From Nectonema munidae (taxonomy: Eukaryota > Nematomorpha > Nectonematoida > Nectonematidae): 64,000 bases of DNA. Shown here in pieces: positions 12,901 through 24,573 of this stretch; positions within the stretch are counted from its first letter, which is position 1, and each line of letters begins with the position of its first letter. The notes beneath the pieces were generated by a model that had not been told where the DNA came from, made no database searches, and was given only the letters and a program-made list of their open reading frames with translations. Position numbers and translations under genes: made by a program. Where the stretch lies: positions 1 through 64,000 of the forward strand of contig JAUIRK010000903.1 of the NCBI GenBank assembly GCA_030549495.1. Reading direction: 5' to 3'.

Positions 12901-13570
12901 TAAGTCCTAACTCTGTTTAAGTGCTCCTTATTTGTGCCTGATTGTTTTTGGGTGCTTCCTGTTGATTGAGTGTTCGTTGTTTGTTCCTGCCTGTGTTTAA
13001 GTGCTACCTGTTAATGTCCGCCTGTGTTTGAGTGCTCACTGTTTATGCCTACCGTTGTTTAAGTGCTCACCGTTTGTGCCAGCCTGTGTTTGCCTGCCTG
13101 TTTTTAGTCCTCCCTGTTTGTGCCTGCATTTTGTTTAAGTCCTACCTGTGTTTAAGTGCTCCCTGTTTGTGCATGGCTGTGTTTGAGAGCTCCCTGTTTG
13201 TGCTTGCCTGTGTTTGAGTGCTCACTGTTTGTGTCGACCTGTGTTTAAGTGCTGCATTTTGTGCCTGCCTTTGTTTGAGTACTTTCTGTTTGTGTCTGCC
13301 TGTGTTTGAGTGCTCCTTGTATGTGCTTGCCTGTGTTTGAGTGTTCGTTCACTGTTTGCGCTTCTCTGTGTTTGAGTTCTCCCTGTTTGTGTTTGAGTGC
13401 TCCCTATTTGTTCCTACATATGTTTAAGTGCTCTGTGTGTATCTGCCTATGTTTGAGAGCTACTTGTTTGTGCCTGCCTGTGTTTAAGTGCTCACGGTTT
13501 GTGCATGCCTGTTGTTTAAGCGTTACCTCTTTTTGCTTGCGTTGGTTTAAGTGCTCCCTGTTTAAGTGCT
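6926..13570. repeat. 31-bp minisatellite C, main array (about 6.6 kb)
   Basis: More than 200 diverged units of a 31-bp repeat, consensus close to GCCTGTGTTTGAGTGCTCCC followed by TGTTTGTGCCT. The plus strand is poor in A and rich in G, T and C, giving strong strand asymmetry against the AT-rich surroundings. Since 31 is not a multiple of three, each reading frame cycles through three translations (Cys/Leu/Val-rich on plus; Gln/His/Thr/Lys-rich on minus), and all 60-150 codon open frames here come from that. A stray pair of CACCCAAACTC strings near 8880-8930 is a local interruption. Confidence 0.95.
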
Positions 13571-16030
13571 CCTCTCAGACTCCGATTCCAATTATTAAAA
13601 AAATCCAACTCGAACACCCCGACTCCTATAACTTCCAAAATTCCTCTCAGATTCCGACTCCAAGTTATTAAAAAAATCCAACTCGAACACCGATTCCAAC
13701 TCCTATAACTTACAAAATTCCTCTCAGACTCCGACTCCAAGTTATTAAAAAAATCCAACTCGAACACCGATTCCGACTCCTATAACTTACAAAATTCCTC
13801 TCGGATTAAGACCACAAGTTATTAAAAAAATCCAACTCCGACACCGATTCCGACTCCTATAACTTACAAAATTCCTCTCAGACTCCGACTCTAAGTTATT
13901 AAAAAAATCCAAATCGAACACCGATTCAAACTCCTATAACTTACAAAATTCGGCTCAGATTCCAACCCCAAGTTATTAAAAAAATCCAACTCCAACTCCT
14001 ATAACTTACAAAATTCCTCTCAGACTCCGACTCCAAGTTATTAAAAAAATCCAACTCCGACTCCTATGACTTTCAAAATTCCTCTCAGAACCCGACTCTA
14101 AGTTATTAAAAAAATCCAACTCCGACACCGATTCTGATTCCTATAATTTCTAAAATTCTTCTCAGAATCCTATTCCAAGTTATTAAAAAAATCCAACTTG
14201 AACACCGATTCTGACTCCTATAACTTACAAAATTCATCTCAGAATCTGACTCCAAGTTATTAAAAAAATCCTATTAAAAAAATCCAACTCGAACACCGAT
14301 TCCGACTCCTATAACTTACAAAATTCCTCTCAGACTCCGACTCCAAGTTATTAAAAAAATCCAACTTGAACACCGATTCTGACTCCTATAACTTACAAAA
14401 TTCATCTCAGAATCTGACTCCAAGTTATTAAAAAAATCCTACTCCGACACCGATCCCGATTCCTATAACTTCCAAAATTTCTCTAACTCCGATTCCAAGT
14501 TATTATAAAAATCCAACTCGAACACCGATTCCGACTCCTATAACTTACAAAATTCCTCTCAGACTCCGATTCCAAGTTATTAAAAAAATCCAACTTGAAA
14601 ACCGATTATGACTCCTATAACTTACAATATTCATCTCAGAATCTGACTCCAAGTTATTAAAAAAATCCAACTCCTACACCGATTCCGACTCCTATAACTT
14701 ACAAAATTCCTCTTAGACTCCGATTCCTATTTATTAAAAAAATCCAACTCGAACACCGATTCCGACTCCTATAACTTACAAAATTCCTCTCAGACTCCGA
14801 CTCCAAGTTATTAAAAAAATCCAACTCGAACACCGATTCCGACTCCTATAACTTACAAATTCCTTTCAGATTCCTACACCAAGTTATTAAAAAAATCCAA
14901 CTCCTACACCGATTCCGACTCCTATAACTTACAAAATTCCTCTTAGACTCCGATTCCTATTTATTAAAAAAATCCAACTCGAACACCGATTCCGACTCCT
15001 ATAACTTACAAAATTCCTCTCAGACTCCGACTCCAAGTTATTAAAAAAATCCAACTCGAACACCGATTCCGACTTACAAAATTCCTCTCAGACTCCGACT
15101 CCAAGTTATTAAAAAAATCCAACTCGAACACCGATTCCGACTCCTATAACTTACAAATTCCTTTCAGATTCCTACACCAAGTTATTAAAAAAATCCAACT
15201 CCGACACCGACTCCAACTCCTATAACTTCCAAAATTCCTCTCAGACGACTCTAAGTTATTAAAAAAATCCAACTCCGACTCCTATAACTTCCAAAATTCC
15301 TCTCAGATTCCGACCCAAAGTTATTAAAAAATCCAACTCCGACACCGATTCCGTCTCCTATAACTTACAAAATTCCTCTTAGACTCCGATTCCTATTTAT
15401 TAAAAAAATCCAACTCGAACACCGATTCCGACTGCTATAACTTACAAAATTCCTCTCAGATTCCGACCCCAAGTTATTAAAAAATCCAACTCCGACTCCT
15501 ATAACTTCCAAAATCCTCTCTGACTCCGATTCCAAGTTATTAAAAAAATCCAACTCGAACACCGATTCCGACTCCTATAACTTACAAAATTCCTCTCAGA
15601 CTCCGACTCCAAGTTATTAAAAAAATCCAACTCGAACACCGATTCCAACTCCTATAACTTAAAAAATTCCTCTCAGACACCGACTCCAAGTTATTAAAAA
15701 AATCCAACTAGAACACCGATTCCGACTCCTATAACTTCCAAATTTCCTCTCATATTCCAACTCCAAGTTATTAAAAAATCCAACTCGAACACCGATTCCG
15801 ACTCCTATAACTTACAAATTCCTTTCAAATTCCTACACCAAGTTATTAAAAAAATCCAACTCCTACACCGATTCCGACTCCTATAACTTACAAAATTCCT
15901 TAGACTCCGATTCCTATTTATTAAAAAAATCCAACTCCGACACGGATTCCAACTCCTATAACTTCCAAAATTCCTCTCAGACTCCAAGTTATTAAAAAAA
16001 TCCAACTCCGACACCGATTCCTATAACTTC
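13571..16030. repeat. 77-bp minisatellite D (about 2.5 kb)
   Basis: About 32 units of 77 bp with motifs CCAAGTTATTAAAAAAATCC, AACTCGAACACCGATTCCGA and CTCCTATAACTTACAAAATT. It starts and stops abruptly inside minisatellite C, whose 31-bp units resume at about 16036, so D arose within or was inserted into C. Unit variants are intermixed, and some multi-unit blocks are duplicated (14640-14830 and 14890-15050 are alike). Open frames such as FELDFFNNLESES repeats are by-products of the array. Confidence 0.95.
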
Positions 16031-16500
16031 ACAATTCCTCCATGTTTTTGTCCGCCTTTGTTTGAGTGCTCCATGTTTGTGTCCGCCTTTGTTTGAGTGC
16101 TACCTGCTTGTGTCTATCTATATTTGAGTGCTGCCTGTATGTGCCTGCTTGTGTTTAAGTGCCCCTTGTTGTTGCCTACTTGTGTTTAAGTCCTCCCTAT
16201 TTGCGCTTGCCTGTTTGAATGCTCTCGCTTTGTGCCTGCCTGTCTTTGAGTGCTCCTTCTTTGTGCTTGTTCTTGCCTTTTGAGTGATCCCTGTTTGTGC
16301 ATGTCTGTGTTAGAGTGCTATCTGTTTGTCTGCCTGTGTTTGAATGCCCCCTGTTGGTGCTTGTTTGTGTTAAAGTGCTCCCTATTTATGACGGAACCTT
16401 TTTAATTCCTCCCTGTTTGTGCCTTCAAGTGTTTAATTGCTCCATTTGTGCCTGTCTGTGTTTGAGTGCTCCCCGTTTGTGCCTGCCTGTTGTTTATTCA
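16031..16500. repeat. 31-bp minisatellite C, right remnant
   Basis: About 15 units of the same 31-bp family in the same orientation as the main array, resuming after minisatellite D and ending at GTGCCTGCCTGTTGTTTATT. Confidence 0.9.
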
Positions 16501-16640
16501 AAAATTAATTGTACGGAAAATATGATGGGTACCTCCCGTAAATTGTTACCACTGAAAAGATCATTGGTACCCCTAATAATCATTGATATCCCCCAGAAGG
16601 ATCATTAGTAGACGTAAAGAGCAATGGTACACGCAAAGAT
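16501..16640. repeat. Decayed minisatellite B units, inverted
   Basis: Contains AAGATCATTGGTACCCC, GGATCATTAGTAGACGTAAA and GAGCAATGGTACAC, the reverse complement of the 36-bp unit at 5581-6075. Only three or four units remain, all diverged. Confidence 0.7.
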
Positions 16641-16644
16641 ATCA

Positions 16645-16950
16645 TAATTTACTACATAAAAAAGGAATTAACATATTAGATTATCATTAAAAATAAATTA
16701 AAGAAAAGAATATAAAAAAGTGTATTACAATATAAAAGCTTGAAAACCTGTTTCAAAATAATATAAAATAACGAATAAGCAAATTAGATATCAAAATTAG
16801 TGGACAATATAAAATTAAACGAGGATAATTTATCTTTTACTATATAAAATCTAAAAAAATCTTAATCAAAAGTAGATAGATGTGTTTATTTATATTAAAA
16901 ATAAATTTATATAAATCTAATGAAATCTTTTATACCTTATTAACCCTTAT
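16645..16950. repeat. AT-rich module, partner of 4.86-5.58 kb
   Basis: Forward counterpart of the inverted AT-rich module at 4860-5580 (TTAGATTATCATTAAAAATA, then TTTACTATATAAAATCTAAA). No coding signal. Confidence 0.6.
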
Positions 16951-17022
16951 GGGGCGTGAGTAGTTTGGGTAGAGCATGTGACTTCGAAATTAAAAATCTT
17001 GGGTTCGAATCCCGCTCCCGGC
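16951..17022 (+). tRNA. tRNA-like segment: tRNA-derived SINE head or tRNA pseudogene
   Basis: It has a box A-like stretch (TAGTTTGGGTAGAGC) and a perfect box B (GGTTCGAATCC) at tRNA-like spacing, with a 7-base loop CTTCGAA where the anticodon loop would lie (anticodon TCG if read literally). The anticodon stem does not pair and the acceptor stem pairs poorly, so a working tRNA is unlikely. The downstream AT-rich tail and the repetitive setting favour a tRNA-derived SINE or a decayed tRNA copy. Confidence 0.45.
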
Positions 17023-17089
17023 AACTTTCTTATAGTTCAATACAAGCGGACTCTGGCCTTCTCGATGAAAACACCCCAAGGTACCTTTA

Positions 17090-17673
17090 TAATAAAAAAA
17101 ATTTTAATGTAATATAATTTAGAAAAAATAAAATTTATAAACTAAATAACTTAGATTAAAGAAAGAAATCTATTATTAACCCTTTACATATTTAATAATT
17201 ATCTTTCACAGAAATCAAAATAAAAAAACAACTAAGAACAATATTTTATTAAAAAAAATAGATTTGAATTAGTAACTAACAAATTAATTATCTCTCTTGA
17301 GAAGGGTAGGTATATAATAAGCTGTAAAAGTAAAGCCTTGAGTTGAAACTTTATATTTCAGGTAAAAGTAAAAACTTGTTTTCAATTTGACCTCGCTGGT
17401 AGAAATAATGTCTATGCGAAAATATTTTCTCAAAAATATATTTAAAAATTATTAATTTCTGTAAAATTAAAAAGCATATTTTATTCTCTTTTATTTTTAA
17501 CAATCTTCTTTATTCAAAATATAAATTAAAATATATATTAATAGAAATTGTAAGTTCTCTTGTATTTGATCATTATCACTAAGCATACACTGTGTGAAGA
17601 TAGGTTTTTGCTATTGAAACCTCATCAATTCTACTTTTGGGTTTAAAGTATAAGGTTTGAAATGACATTTAGT
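17090..17673. repeat. 584-bp duplicated module, copy 2
   Basis: Direct copy of 6149-6732 with only scattered differences. Here it is preceded by the tRNA-like segment and followed by minisatellite A; in the other copy it is preceded by minisatellite B and followed by minisatellite C. Confidence 0.9.
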
Positions 17674-17689
17674 TTAAGTTTAAACTAAG

Positions 17690-19415
17690 TTTTCTAAGAA
17701 TGACTTTTAAATACGGAAAAATGATAATGTTTTATTAAGGGTAAAGGATAGTTAAATATAAATATAGAAAAATGAGAATGTTTAATTAAGGGTAAATGTA
17801 TTGTTAATGACGAATGATTTTAAAAACGGAAAAATGAGAATGTTTTATTAAGAGTAAATGTATTGTTAATGAAGAATGATTTTAAATACGGAAAAATGAG
17901 AATGTTTTATTCAGGGTAAAGGTATTGTTAATGAGGAATGATTTTAAATACGGAAAAATGAGAATGTTTTATTAAGGGTAAAGGTATTGTTAACTAAGAA
18001 TGATTTTAAATACAGAAAAATGAGAATGTTTTATTAAGGGTAAAGGTATTGTTACTAAGAATGACTTTTAAATACGGAAAAATGAGAATGTTTTCTAAGA
18101 ATGACTTTTAAATATGGAAAAATGATAATGTTTTATTAAGGGTAAAGGATAGTTAAATATAAATATAGAAAAATGAGAATTTTTAATTAAGGGTAAATGT
18201 ATTGTTAATGAGGAATGATTTTAAATACGGAAAAATGAGAATGTTTTATTAAGAGTAAATGTATTGTTAATGAAGAATGATTTTAATTACGGAAAAATGA
18301 GAATGTTTTATTCAGGGTAAAGGTATTGTTAATGAGGAATGATTTTAAATACGGAAAAATGAGAATGTTTTATTAAGGGTAAATGTATTGTTAACTAAGA
18401 ATGACTTTTAAATACGGAAAAATGAGAATGTTTTATTATGAGTAAATGTATTGTTAATGAGGAATGATTTTAAATACGGAAAAATGAGAATGTTTTATTA
18501 AGGGTAAAGTTATTGATAACTAAGAATGACTTTTAAATACGGAAAAATGATAATGTTTTCTAAGAATAACTTTTAAATACGGAAAAATGAGAATGTTTTT
18601 TTAAGGGTAAAGGATAGTTAAATATAAATATAGAAAAATGAGAATGTTTAATTAAGGGTAAATGTATTGTTAATGAGGAATGATTTTAAATACGGAAAAA
18701 TGAGAATGTTTTAAGAGTAAATGTATTGTTAATGAAGAATGATTTTAAATACGGAAAAATGAGAATGTTTTATTAAGGGTAAAGGTATTGTTAACTAAGA
18801 ATGACTTTTAAATACGGAAAAATGAGAATGTTTTCTAAGAATGACTTTTAAATACGGAAAAATGAGAATGATTTATTAAGGGTAAAGTTATTGATAACTA
18901 TAAGAATGACTTTTAAATACGGAAAAATGAGAATGTTTTATTAAGAGTAAATGTATTGTTAATGAGGAATGATTTTAAATACGGAAAAATGAAAATGTTT
19001 TATTAAGAGTAAATGTATTGTTAATTAAGAATGATTTTAAATACGGAAAAATGAGAAAGTTTTATTAAGGGTAAAGGTATTTTTAACTAAGAATGACTTT
19101 TAAATACGGAAAAATGAGAATGTTTTATTAAGGGTAAAGTTATTGATAACTAAGAATGACTTTTAAATACGGAAAATGAGAATGTTTTATTAAGGTAAAA
19201 GTAGTTAAATATAAATATAGAAAAATGAGAATGTTTAATTAAGGGTAAATGTATTGTTAATGAAAAAGGATTTTAAATACGGAAAAATGAGAATGTTTTA
19301 TTAAGGGTAAATAAGGAGAATTTTTAAAAACGAAAAAATAAAAATGTTTTTTAAGAGTAAAGGTATTGTTAACTAAGAATGACTTTTAAATACGGAAAAA
19401 TGAGAATGTTTTATA
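17690..19415. repeat. 62-bp minisatellite A, array 2
   Basis: About 28 units of the same family and orientation as 1-1024, with the same unit variants (the AAGGATAGTTAAATATAAAT type at intervals), so the two arrays share higher-order structure. The array decays at its right end near 19.3-19.4 kb. Confidence 0.95.
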
Positions 19416-19928
19416 TAATTTAAATTATTTAAATTAATATAAGATTCATCGCCTTTGTTTTAAAACAAATGATCAATTTAATTATATTCAAAAATTATAT
19501 TTAGGAGCAAAGATTAAAAAAAAAGTGGATTAGTATGGATGGCGCATCAAACAACCTACAAACTAAATTATAAGCTACTCAAACACTTTCAAAATTAAAA
19601 TTTTTAATTAATACTAATAAATTTTAATGCTTAAACAATACTATTACTCTTAAAAAACATTCACATTTTTTGGTATTTAAAAAGTTTCACAATTATCATC
19701 AGTATCATACATTATCATATCGTACTTCAAGCCATCAAACGTGCATCATTGCCAACATGATTTCGCACGCATTCGTGATTTCACAAACTATTATTTCAAA
19801 CAAATTCACATATCTAACGCATATATCTTCAATCAGCATACAATTCACCAGATAAATATTTTAATCATACACTTTACGGCAAACGGACATTTTGCCTACA
19901 TGGCGATTTTGCCTACAATTTAATACAC
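19416..19928. other. AT-rich non-coding DNA
   Basis: No gene or clear repeat. Near the right edge a pair of ATTTTGCCTAC-type motifs (about 19889-19918) precedes the MULE inverted repeat and may be part of its true end. Confidence 0.5.
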
Positions 19929-20089
19929 TTATCAATCGCGTGATAGCTATGATAGCTATGATGAATTGAAGCTCCCTCTAACACTTTGATCGTTTCGCTT
20001 CTGCCTTCTTAAACAACAATGCAGTAAAATCTGTCTAATTTTCCTCCTCATCACTTTATCGACTCACGCTCTTTTCATCATCATTACTT
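19929..20089 (+). repeat. MULE left terminal inverted repeat
   Basis: Pairs with 24574-24713. The left arm has a small internal duplication (GATAGCTAT twice), making it about 20 bp longer. Inner part: CACTTTATCGACTCACG. Confidence 0.85.
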
Positions 20090-20237
20090 GTGTGTACTGA
20101 GTCCCCAAAATGATAATAATTGAAGATTTTAAGTATCATATTAACAGAGTGTTCAATTCTACAATTCATTATCGCTGTGTAAAAAGGAACTGTTCAGGTA
20201 TATTTTATAATAAATTAGAAAATATTAAACGTTTTAA

Positions 20238-22184
20238 CCCTAGGAAGCCCATACCGGGCAATTGACCGCTAGATTCATTTAAAAACTTCATTGCAAAAAA
20301 AATTCCCGTTATTTTCAGTGGATACTTCACAAGTCTGAATTTAACATTGTTCCCTACGGTATAAAGTAAAAATTTTGTCATGGTTGGTAAAAGTCTTACC
20401 ACTGATTCAAAATATATCTAGAAAGCCCAGACTGGTCAATTGATCGGTCTGCATAATATAGAATTATGTAAACTTAAAAATCTCTATTTGTTAATTAAAT
20501 TATTATTATCATTTTTATTTATTAAAAACAAATTTATAAAACTAAAAAATAAAATTTTCAATTTGAATTTATTTTTTCAAAATGCACTTTTCACAAACTT
20601 TTACTGAACAAGTACCACAAATGTATTTCGAACATCCATAGCAACCTACTTTTATTTTATTTTTCATACATACTCTACATGTTGTTCTTCGTGTTTCTTT
20701 TTCAATATTATTTGTTGAAGATCTGGCGATAAGTAAATTAGGAGAATTAGTTTTCCTTCGATTTATATTATCTTCACATAGAGTTTCTCCTAATTCAATA
20801 AGAAACTTTCTTCTGCTTGCCGTAAATATTTCAAGCTTTGTGCATATTATAAAAGAATTTAGGTAGATAATGTCTATCAAGTTAAAAAATACTGATAAAG
20901 GCCACCTTTTTGTGGCACATTTAGTTGAATATGTTTTCAACATTTCGTCTGCTGTGTCAACTCCTCCTTTTGTGGAATTGTAAAATAAAATTGTGTTTGG
21001 TTTCTTTCTTTTAGATATGAAATTTCGATTTTATCATGCATGGATGATAGGATGTACACCACTTTATTTTTTTTAGCTTTATAACATAATAGAGATATGT
21101 TATCATCAAGGGTAAAAGCATATTTGTTATCATAAACGTGATTACTTTTGTTCATTTTAATTTCAGTAGGAATTTCTTTTTTATTGGACCGCATAGTACC
21201 TACTAAAGTAGTTTTTTATCGTAGAAGTTTTTATGCTAAATTCAGATTTGTAAAGAAATTATCAACGGTAATATTTCATCCTTGATTTTTATACGGTTCA
21301 ATCAGATTCATGACGATACTTTCTGATAACGAACCGATTCTTTCCTCTTTTCCCATATATGGATAGGAGTTTAGAATGTAATAAGATTCTGTATCGCAAA
21401 TCATCCAAAACTTGATACCAAATTTGCCCGCCTTAGATGGCATATATTGCATAAATGAAGATTTACTCTTACAAGGAAATAATTGCTCGTCAATCGTAAC
21501 GTTAAAATATGGTTTGTAGCTTTTTTCGCAGTTTTTCATAACTGATTTCCATAAATCATGCATGGGAGCAAATTTGTCGGATTGCTTTCTAGATATCCTC
21601 GTACTGCTATCATCAAATCTTATATACCTAAGAATACTTTTGAACTTATTTTTTGAAAAAGTCTCTCTAAAGATTTTCTTCCCATATTTTTCCTCCCAAA
21701 ATGTATATAAAGGTTCGTTTTTCCCCTTCAAAACGCCTCTCAAAATACACAAGCCAAAAAAAGCCTTCAATTCCACTTCATCAGTACTAAAATTTATGTC
21801 ATTGTGCTTTTGTGCTTTTTCTATTGTTTTTTGCACAATTATATTTATATTATGTATTCCAAATAGTTCTTCAAAAACATCTTTGATGCTTTGAGTTCTA
21901 GAAGAAATAAATTTTGTTGGACCACCTCTTTGATGAACAATATTTTTACTTGAACTTTTTGTTGTTCTACAAGGATTTTCACTCCATTTAGTTCCATCAT
22001 TTAAATAATATTTTAATTTTTATATTTTATGTAATATATTTTACAGCGTGTTCAAAAAAAATAAATCAGTATTTTTAAATGCTGTATAGTTTCTAGATTT
22101 AAAAAAAAATTGTAAACAAATGTAAACCGGTCAATTGACCGGTATGGGCTTTCTAGGTAGGCAAAATTTTTGGGCTTCCTAGGG
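20238..22184 (-). mobile_element. piggyBac element, copy C (inside the MULE)
   Basis: Ends CCCTAGGAAGCCCA (left) and TGGGCTTCCTAGGG (right) form a 14-bp perfect inverted repeat. TTAA lies immediately left (20234-20237). The right flank is TAAA (22185-22188), one base off the expected TTAA duplication. Subterminal repeats of the type AAGCCCATACCGG plus CAATTGACCG occur at the left end, again at about 20419-20453, and near the right end at about 22127-22160; each holds the palindrome TCAATTGA or a one-base variant. Length 1947 bp, within the piggyBac range. Confidence 0.93.
20569..22013 (-). pseudogene. piggyBac transposase, copy C
   Basis: Minus-strand reading begins near 22013 with YYLNDGTKWSENP, a typical piggyBac lead-in, then ELKAFFGLCILRGVLKG, YIRFDDSSTR and the first catalytic Asp in FNVTIDEQL. 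The second Asp is in ITVDNFFTNLNLA (about 21240-21275) and the third in FYNSTKGGVDTADEM (about 20937-20985). The C-terminus is a zinc-binding Cys-rich tail: CRVCMKNKIKVGCYGC, then CGTCSVKVCEKC. The three Asp motifs lie in different frames or are separated by stops (at least two frame changes near 21270 and 20980), so the copy is inactive, but relatively young because motifs and termini are well kept. Confidence 0.92.
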
Positions 22185-24573
22185 TAAAATCATTTTTTCA
22201 TTTTCTTAAATAAACTGGAAGTCGTTTTATGTCGTAGTTTTTTATTTTGTTAGGAAAAGTTATTGTCAAAAATGACGGCTCCAATGATGTTCTCAAGTTT
22301 TTTGATCATAATCATGAAAAAATAAATGAGCGTATAGAGAAGTTTAATGAAAATATAAAACTGGAAGCACTAACTTCAAATAAGTCAACTATCCAAATAT
22401 ATCGTACTTTTTTTTCTAAATTTAGCGTGTGTATTTATTTTCTCTTTTTAAAGAGAAAACATAACAAAGTTAAATCGGGAAGACAGAGAAACGCTGAGTT
22501 TCAAAAGAAGTATTCTACGAAAAATTCGTTACAACAAAAAGAGAGTCAAGCCTCCTTCCAATTTACATTTTGATATACCTGAAAAGTACACTAAAGCCAA
22601 TGGCGTTAATTTTCTAAAGTTAGACTGTTTTACAAATGAGAATAAAAGATTGATTATTTTTAATGGAAAAATGCTTACTCATTTAGTTCAAACATCAAAT
22701 TTATTCGAAATATACATAGATGGAACTTTTAAAAAAGCGCCGTGTCACTTCTATCAAATTATAACAATACACGCATTCTTAAATATTACTCAAATACCAA
22801 TTTTATATGCTATTGCTTGTGACAAAAAACAACAGACATACAGGTATTTACCATATATGTATTTTGCTATATTATACACGTATTTTGCTATCTAAGACTA
22901 ATTTTCGATCATTTAAAAGAAATTATAAATTCAAATCAATTGAAAACTATAGTTGGTGATTTTGAGCAAGCGATCATTTCAGCTGCACGAGAAGTAAGTT
23001 TACATATATGAATACTCTAACTTAGGAAATCATAAATTTTTAGTCGTTTCCTAACGTTATCTACCACGGATGCTATTTTCATTTTTGCCAGAGCATATAC
23101 AGAAAGCTATCTGAAATGGGCTTCCGTCCCTTATATTCAAAAAGTTTATCCTTCAGAAAGAGCATAAAAATGTTACTTACTTTAGCGTTCTTACCTGAGA
23201 ATGAAGTATCATTTTGGTTTATAATCATTACAATTATTATCACATATATTAACCTTAAATTATTTTAATATTAATATGTTTTTAACCAAAGATCAAAGTT
23301 GTTTATAGAAAGCTGAAAAGAATGATGAATATTTTCAATCTTGAAGAATTTTTTTTATATTTTGAAAACAACTGGCTCAATAGAATAATTCTGTGGAACG
23401 TTTTTAAAAGGAAAATAAGAACAAACAATCATTGCGAAGGATTTCACAACAGGTGAATTTTTTTTTGTATAAATAATTTGCTTTAATTGTACCATGTTTA
23501 AGTTTGAAATCGTCATTAAATTATGAAAAGACTTCAACATGGGAAGTGATTGATTTTTTTATTAAAGGTGAGGAGAGACTTTGGGTTGACGTACCTGAAA
23601 TAGAGTCATTAAACTCAAAATATAACTGGAGTGGAGGCAAGAAAGACAGAAAAGAAGATCAAGAAAAAATGATTGAGGAAATATATGCAGCATATCTAGT
23701 AGACAAAAACTTATACATGTTTTTAAGTATAATTTCAATATGTATATCCTCTCCTCAGAACATGGAAACATCCAATACTGATGACGAATTTTGTGTAAAT
23801 TTTTCAATATTGAATGCTTCATCTTCGTTCAGCATTTCAAATATATTAAACAATTGACTGTTAATTTTGAACTGAACTAACTATACAAATAAATTTTTTT
23901 TCTGTTTACTTTGAATTAATTTTTATATTTGACTAGTAAATATAGTGTTTAAATCATTTAACACTATATAGTTTCATATAGTTAGTTTATATAGTTAAAG
24001 ATATAGTTTACATCTTTAACGAATTTTATTTAGGTTTCTATTTTACCTATAATTACGCTTTTACCTACTATGAGTTTTTGTTTTAACAATGTACATAATT
24101 TAATTTTTTCTAGAATCTATAAATTTTATTTTACTACTACATATCTAAGTTAAATTTTCATCAATTTTTAATTAACTAATTCAAAAACTTAACTAATAAC
24201 TAACTAATTACTAAATCGTTGAAAATTTTTAGCACGTTTAGATTTTAGGACATACTGTTTAGATTGCAGTTGTAATTTTTAGATATTCTACTGCATGTTT
24301 TCCACCGAAAAATACAAAAAACAATAATAAAAGGATTTTTGTCTACGCAGTTTTTTTGTATTATTCTCAATTAACAAAATCATGAGAAATATAAAAAAAA
24401 GTTTTTCTCTACTTAGTATTTCGTATTATTCTAAATTCTCATGATCATAAGAAAAAATAAAACTTAATTTTTTTTGACTACGTAGTGTTTCATATTATTC
24501 TCAATTAGCATGATCATCAGATTTAAAACCCCAAATCTTTCCTAAAAGTAGTGAATGCTACGCATCCTTAGAA

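Larger units (their letters stand above)
20110..23857 (+). pseudogene. FLYWCH-MULE transposase, split by a piggyBac insertion
   Basis: Exon 1 starts at ATG 20110 and reads MIIIEDFKYHINRV..., with the FLYWCH cysteines in YRCVKRNCSG (Cys codons at 20176 and 20191). The frame then meets the piggyBac at 20238. The matching FLYWCH histidines (FDHNHEK, His codons at 22306 and 22312) lie on the other side, after a likely acceptor TTTTGTTAG ending at 22252. Downstream come DIPEKYTKANGVNFL, the MULE catalytic region (YIDGTFKKAPCHFYQ, then VGDFEQAI), a 50-bp GT-AG intron at 22994-23043, NVIYHGCYFHFCQSIYRK and IRTNNHCEGFHNR. Frame changes occur between several of these blocks, for example around 22440-22540. 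Known for the family: DDE transposase with a zinc-binding FLYWCH domain. A decayed copy, but the domain order is intact. Confidence 0.85.

Noticed and set aside
6731-13671. Many 60-150 codon open frames on both strands (Cys/Leu-rich on plus, His/Gln/Thr-rich on minus)
   Set aside because: They translate the 31-bp minisatellite in successive frames; stop-free length follows from unit composition, with no start context, splice pattern or domain.
13516-16014. FELDFFNNLESES-type open frames on the minus strand
   Set aside because: They repeat with the 77-bp minisatellite unit and break where units vary; no independent coding evidence.
16951-17022. A functional tRNA-Arg gene
   Set aside because: The anticodon stem does not pair and the acceptor stem is poor despite a good box B.
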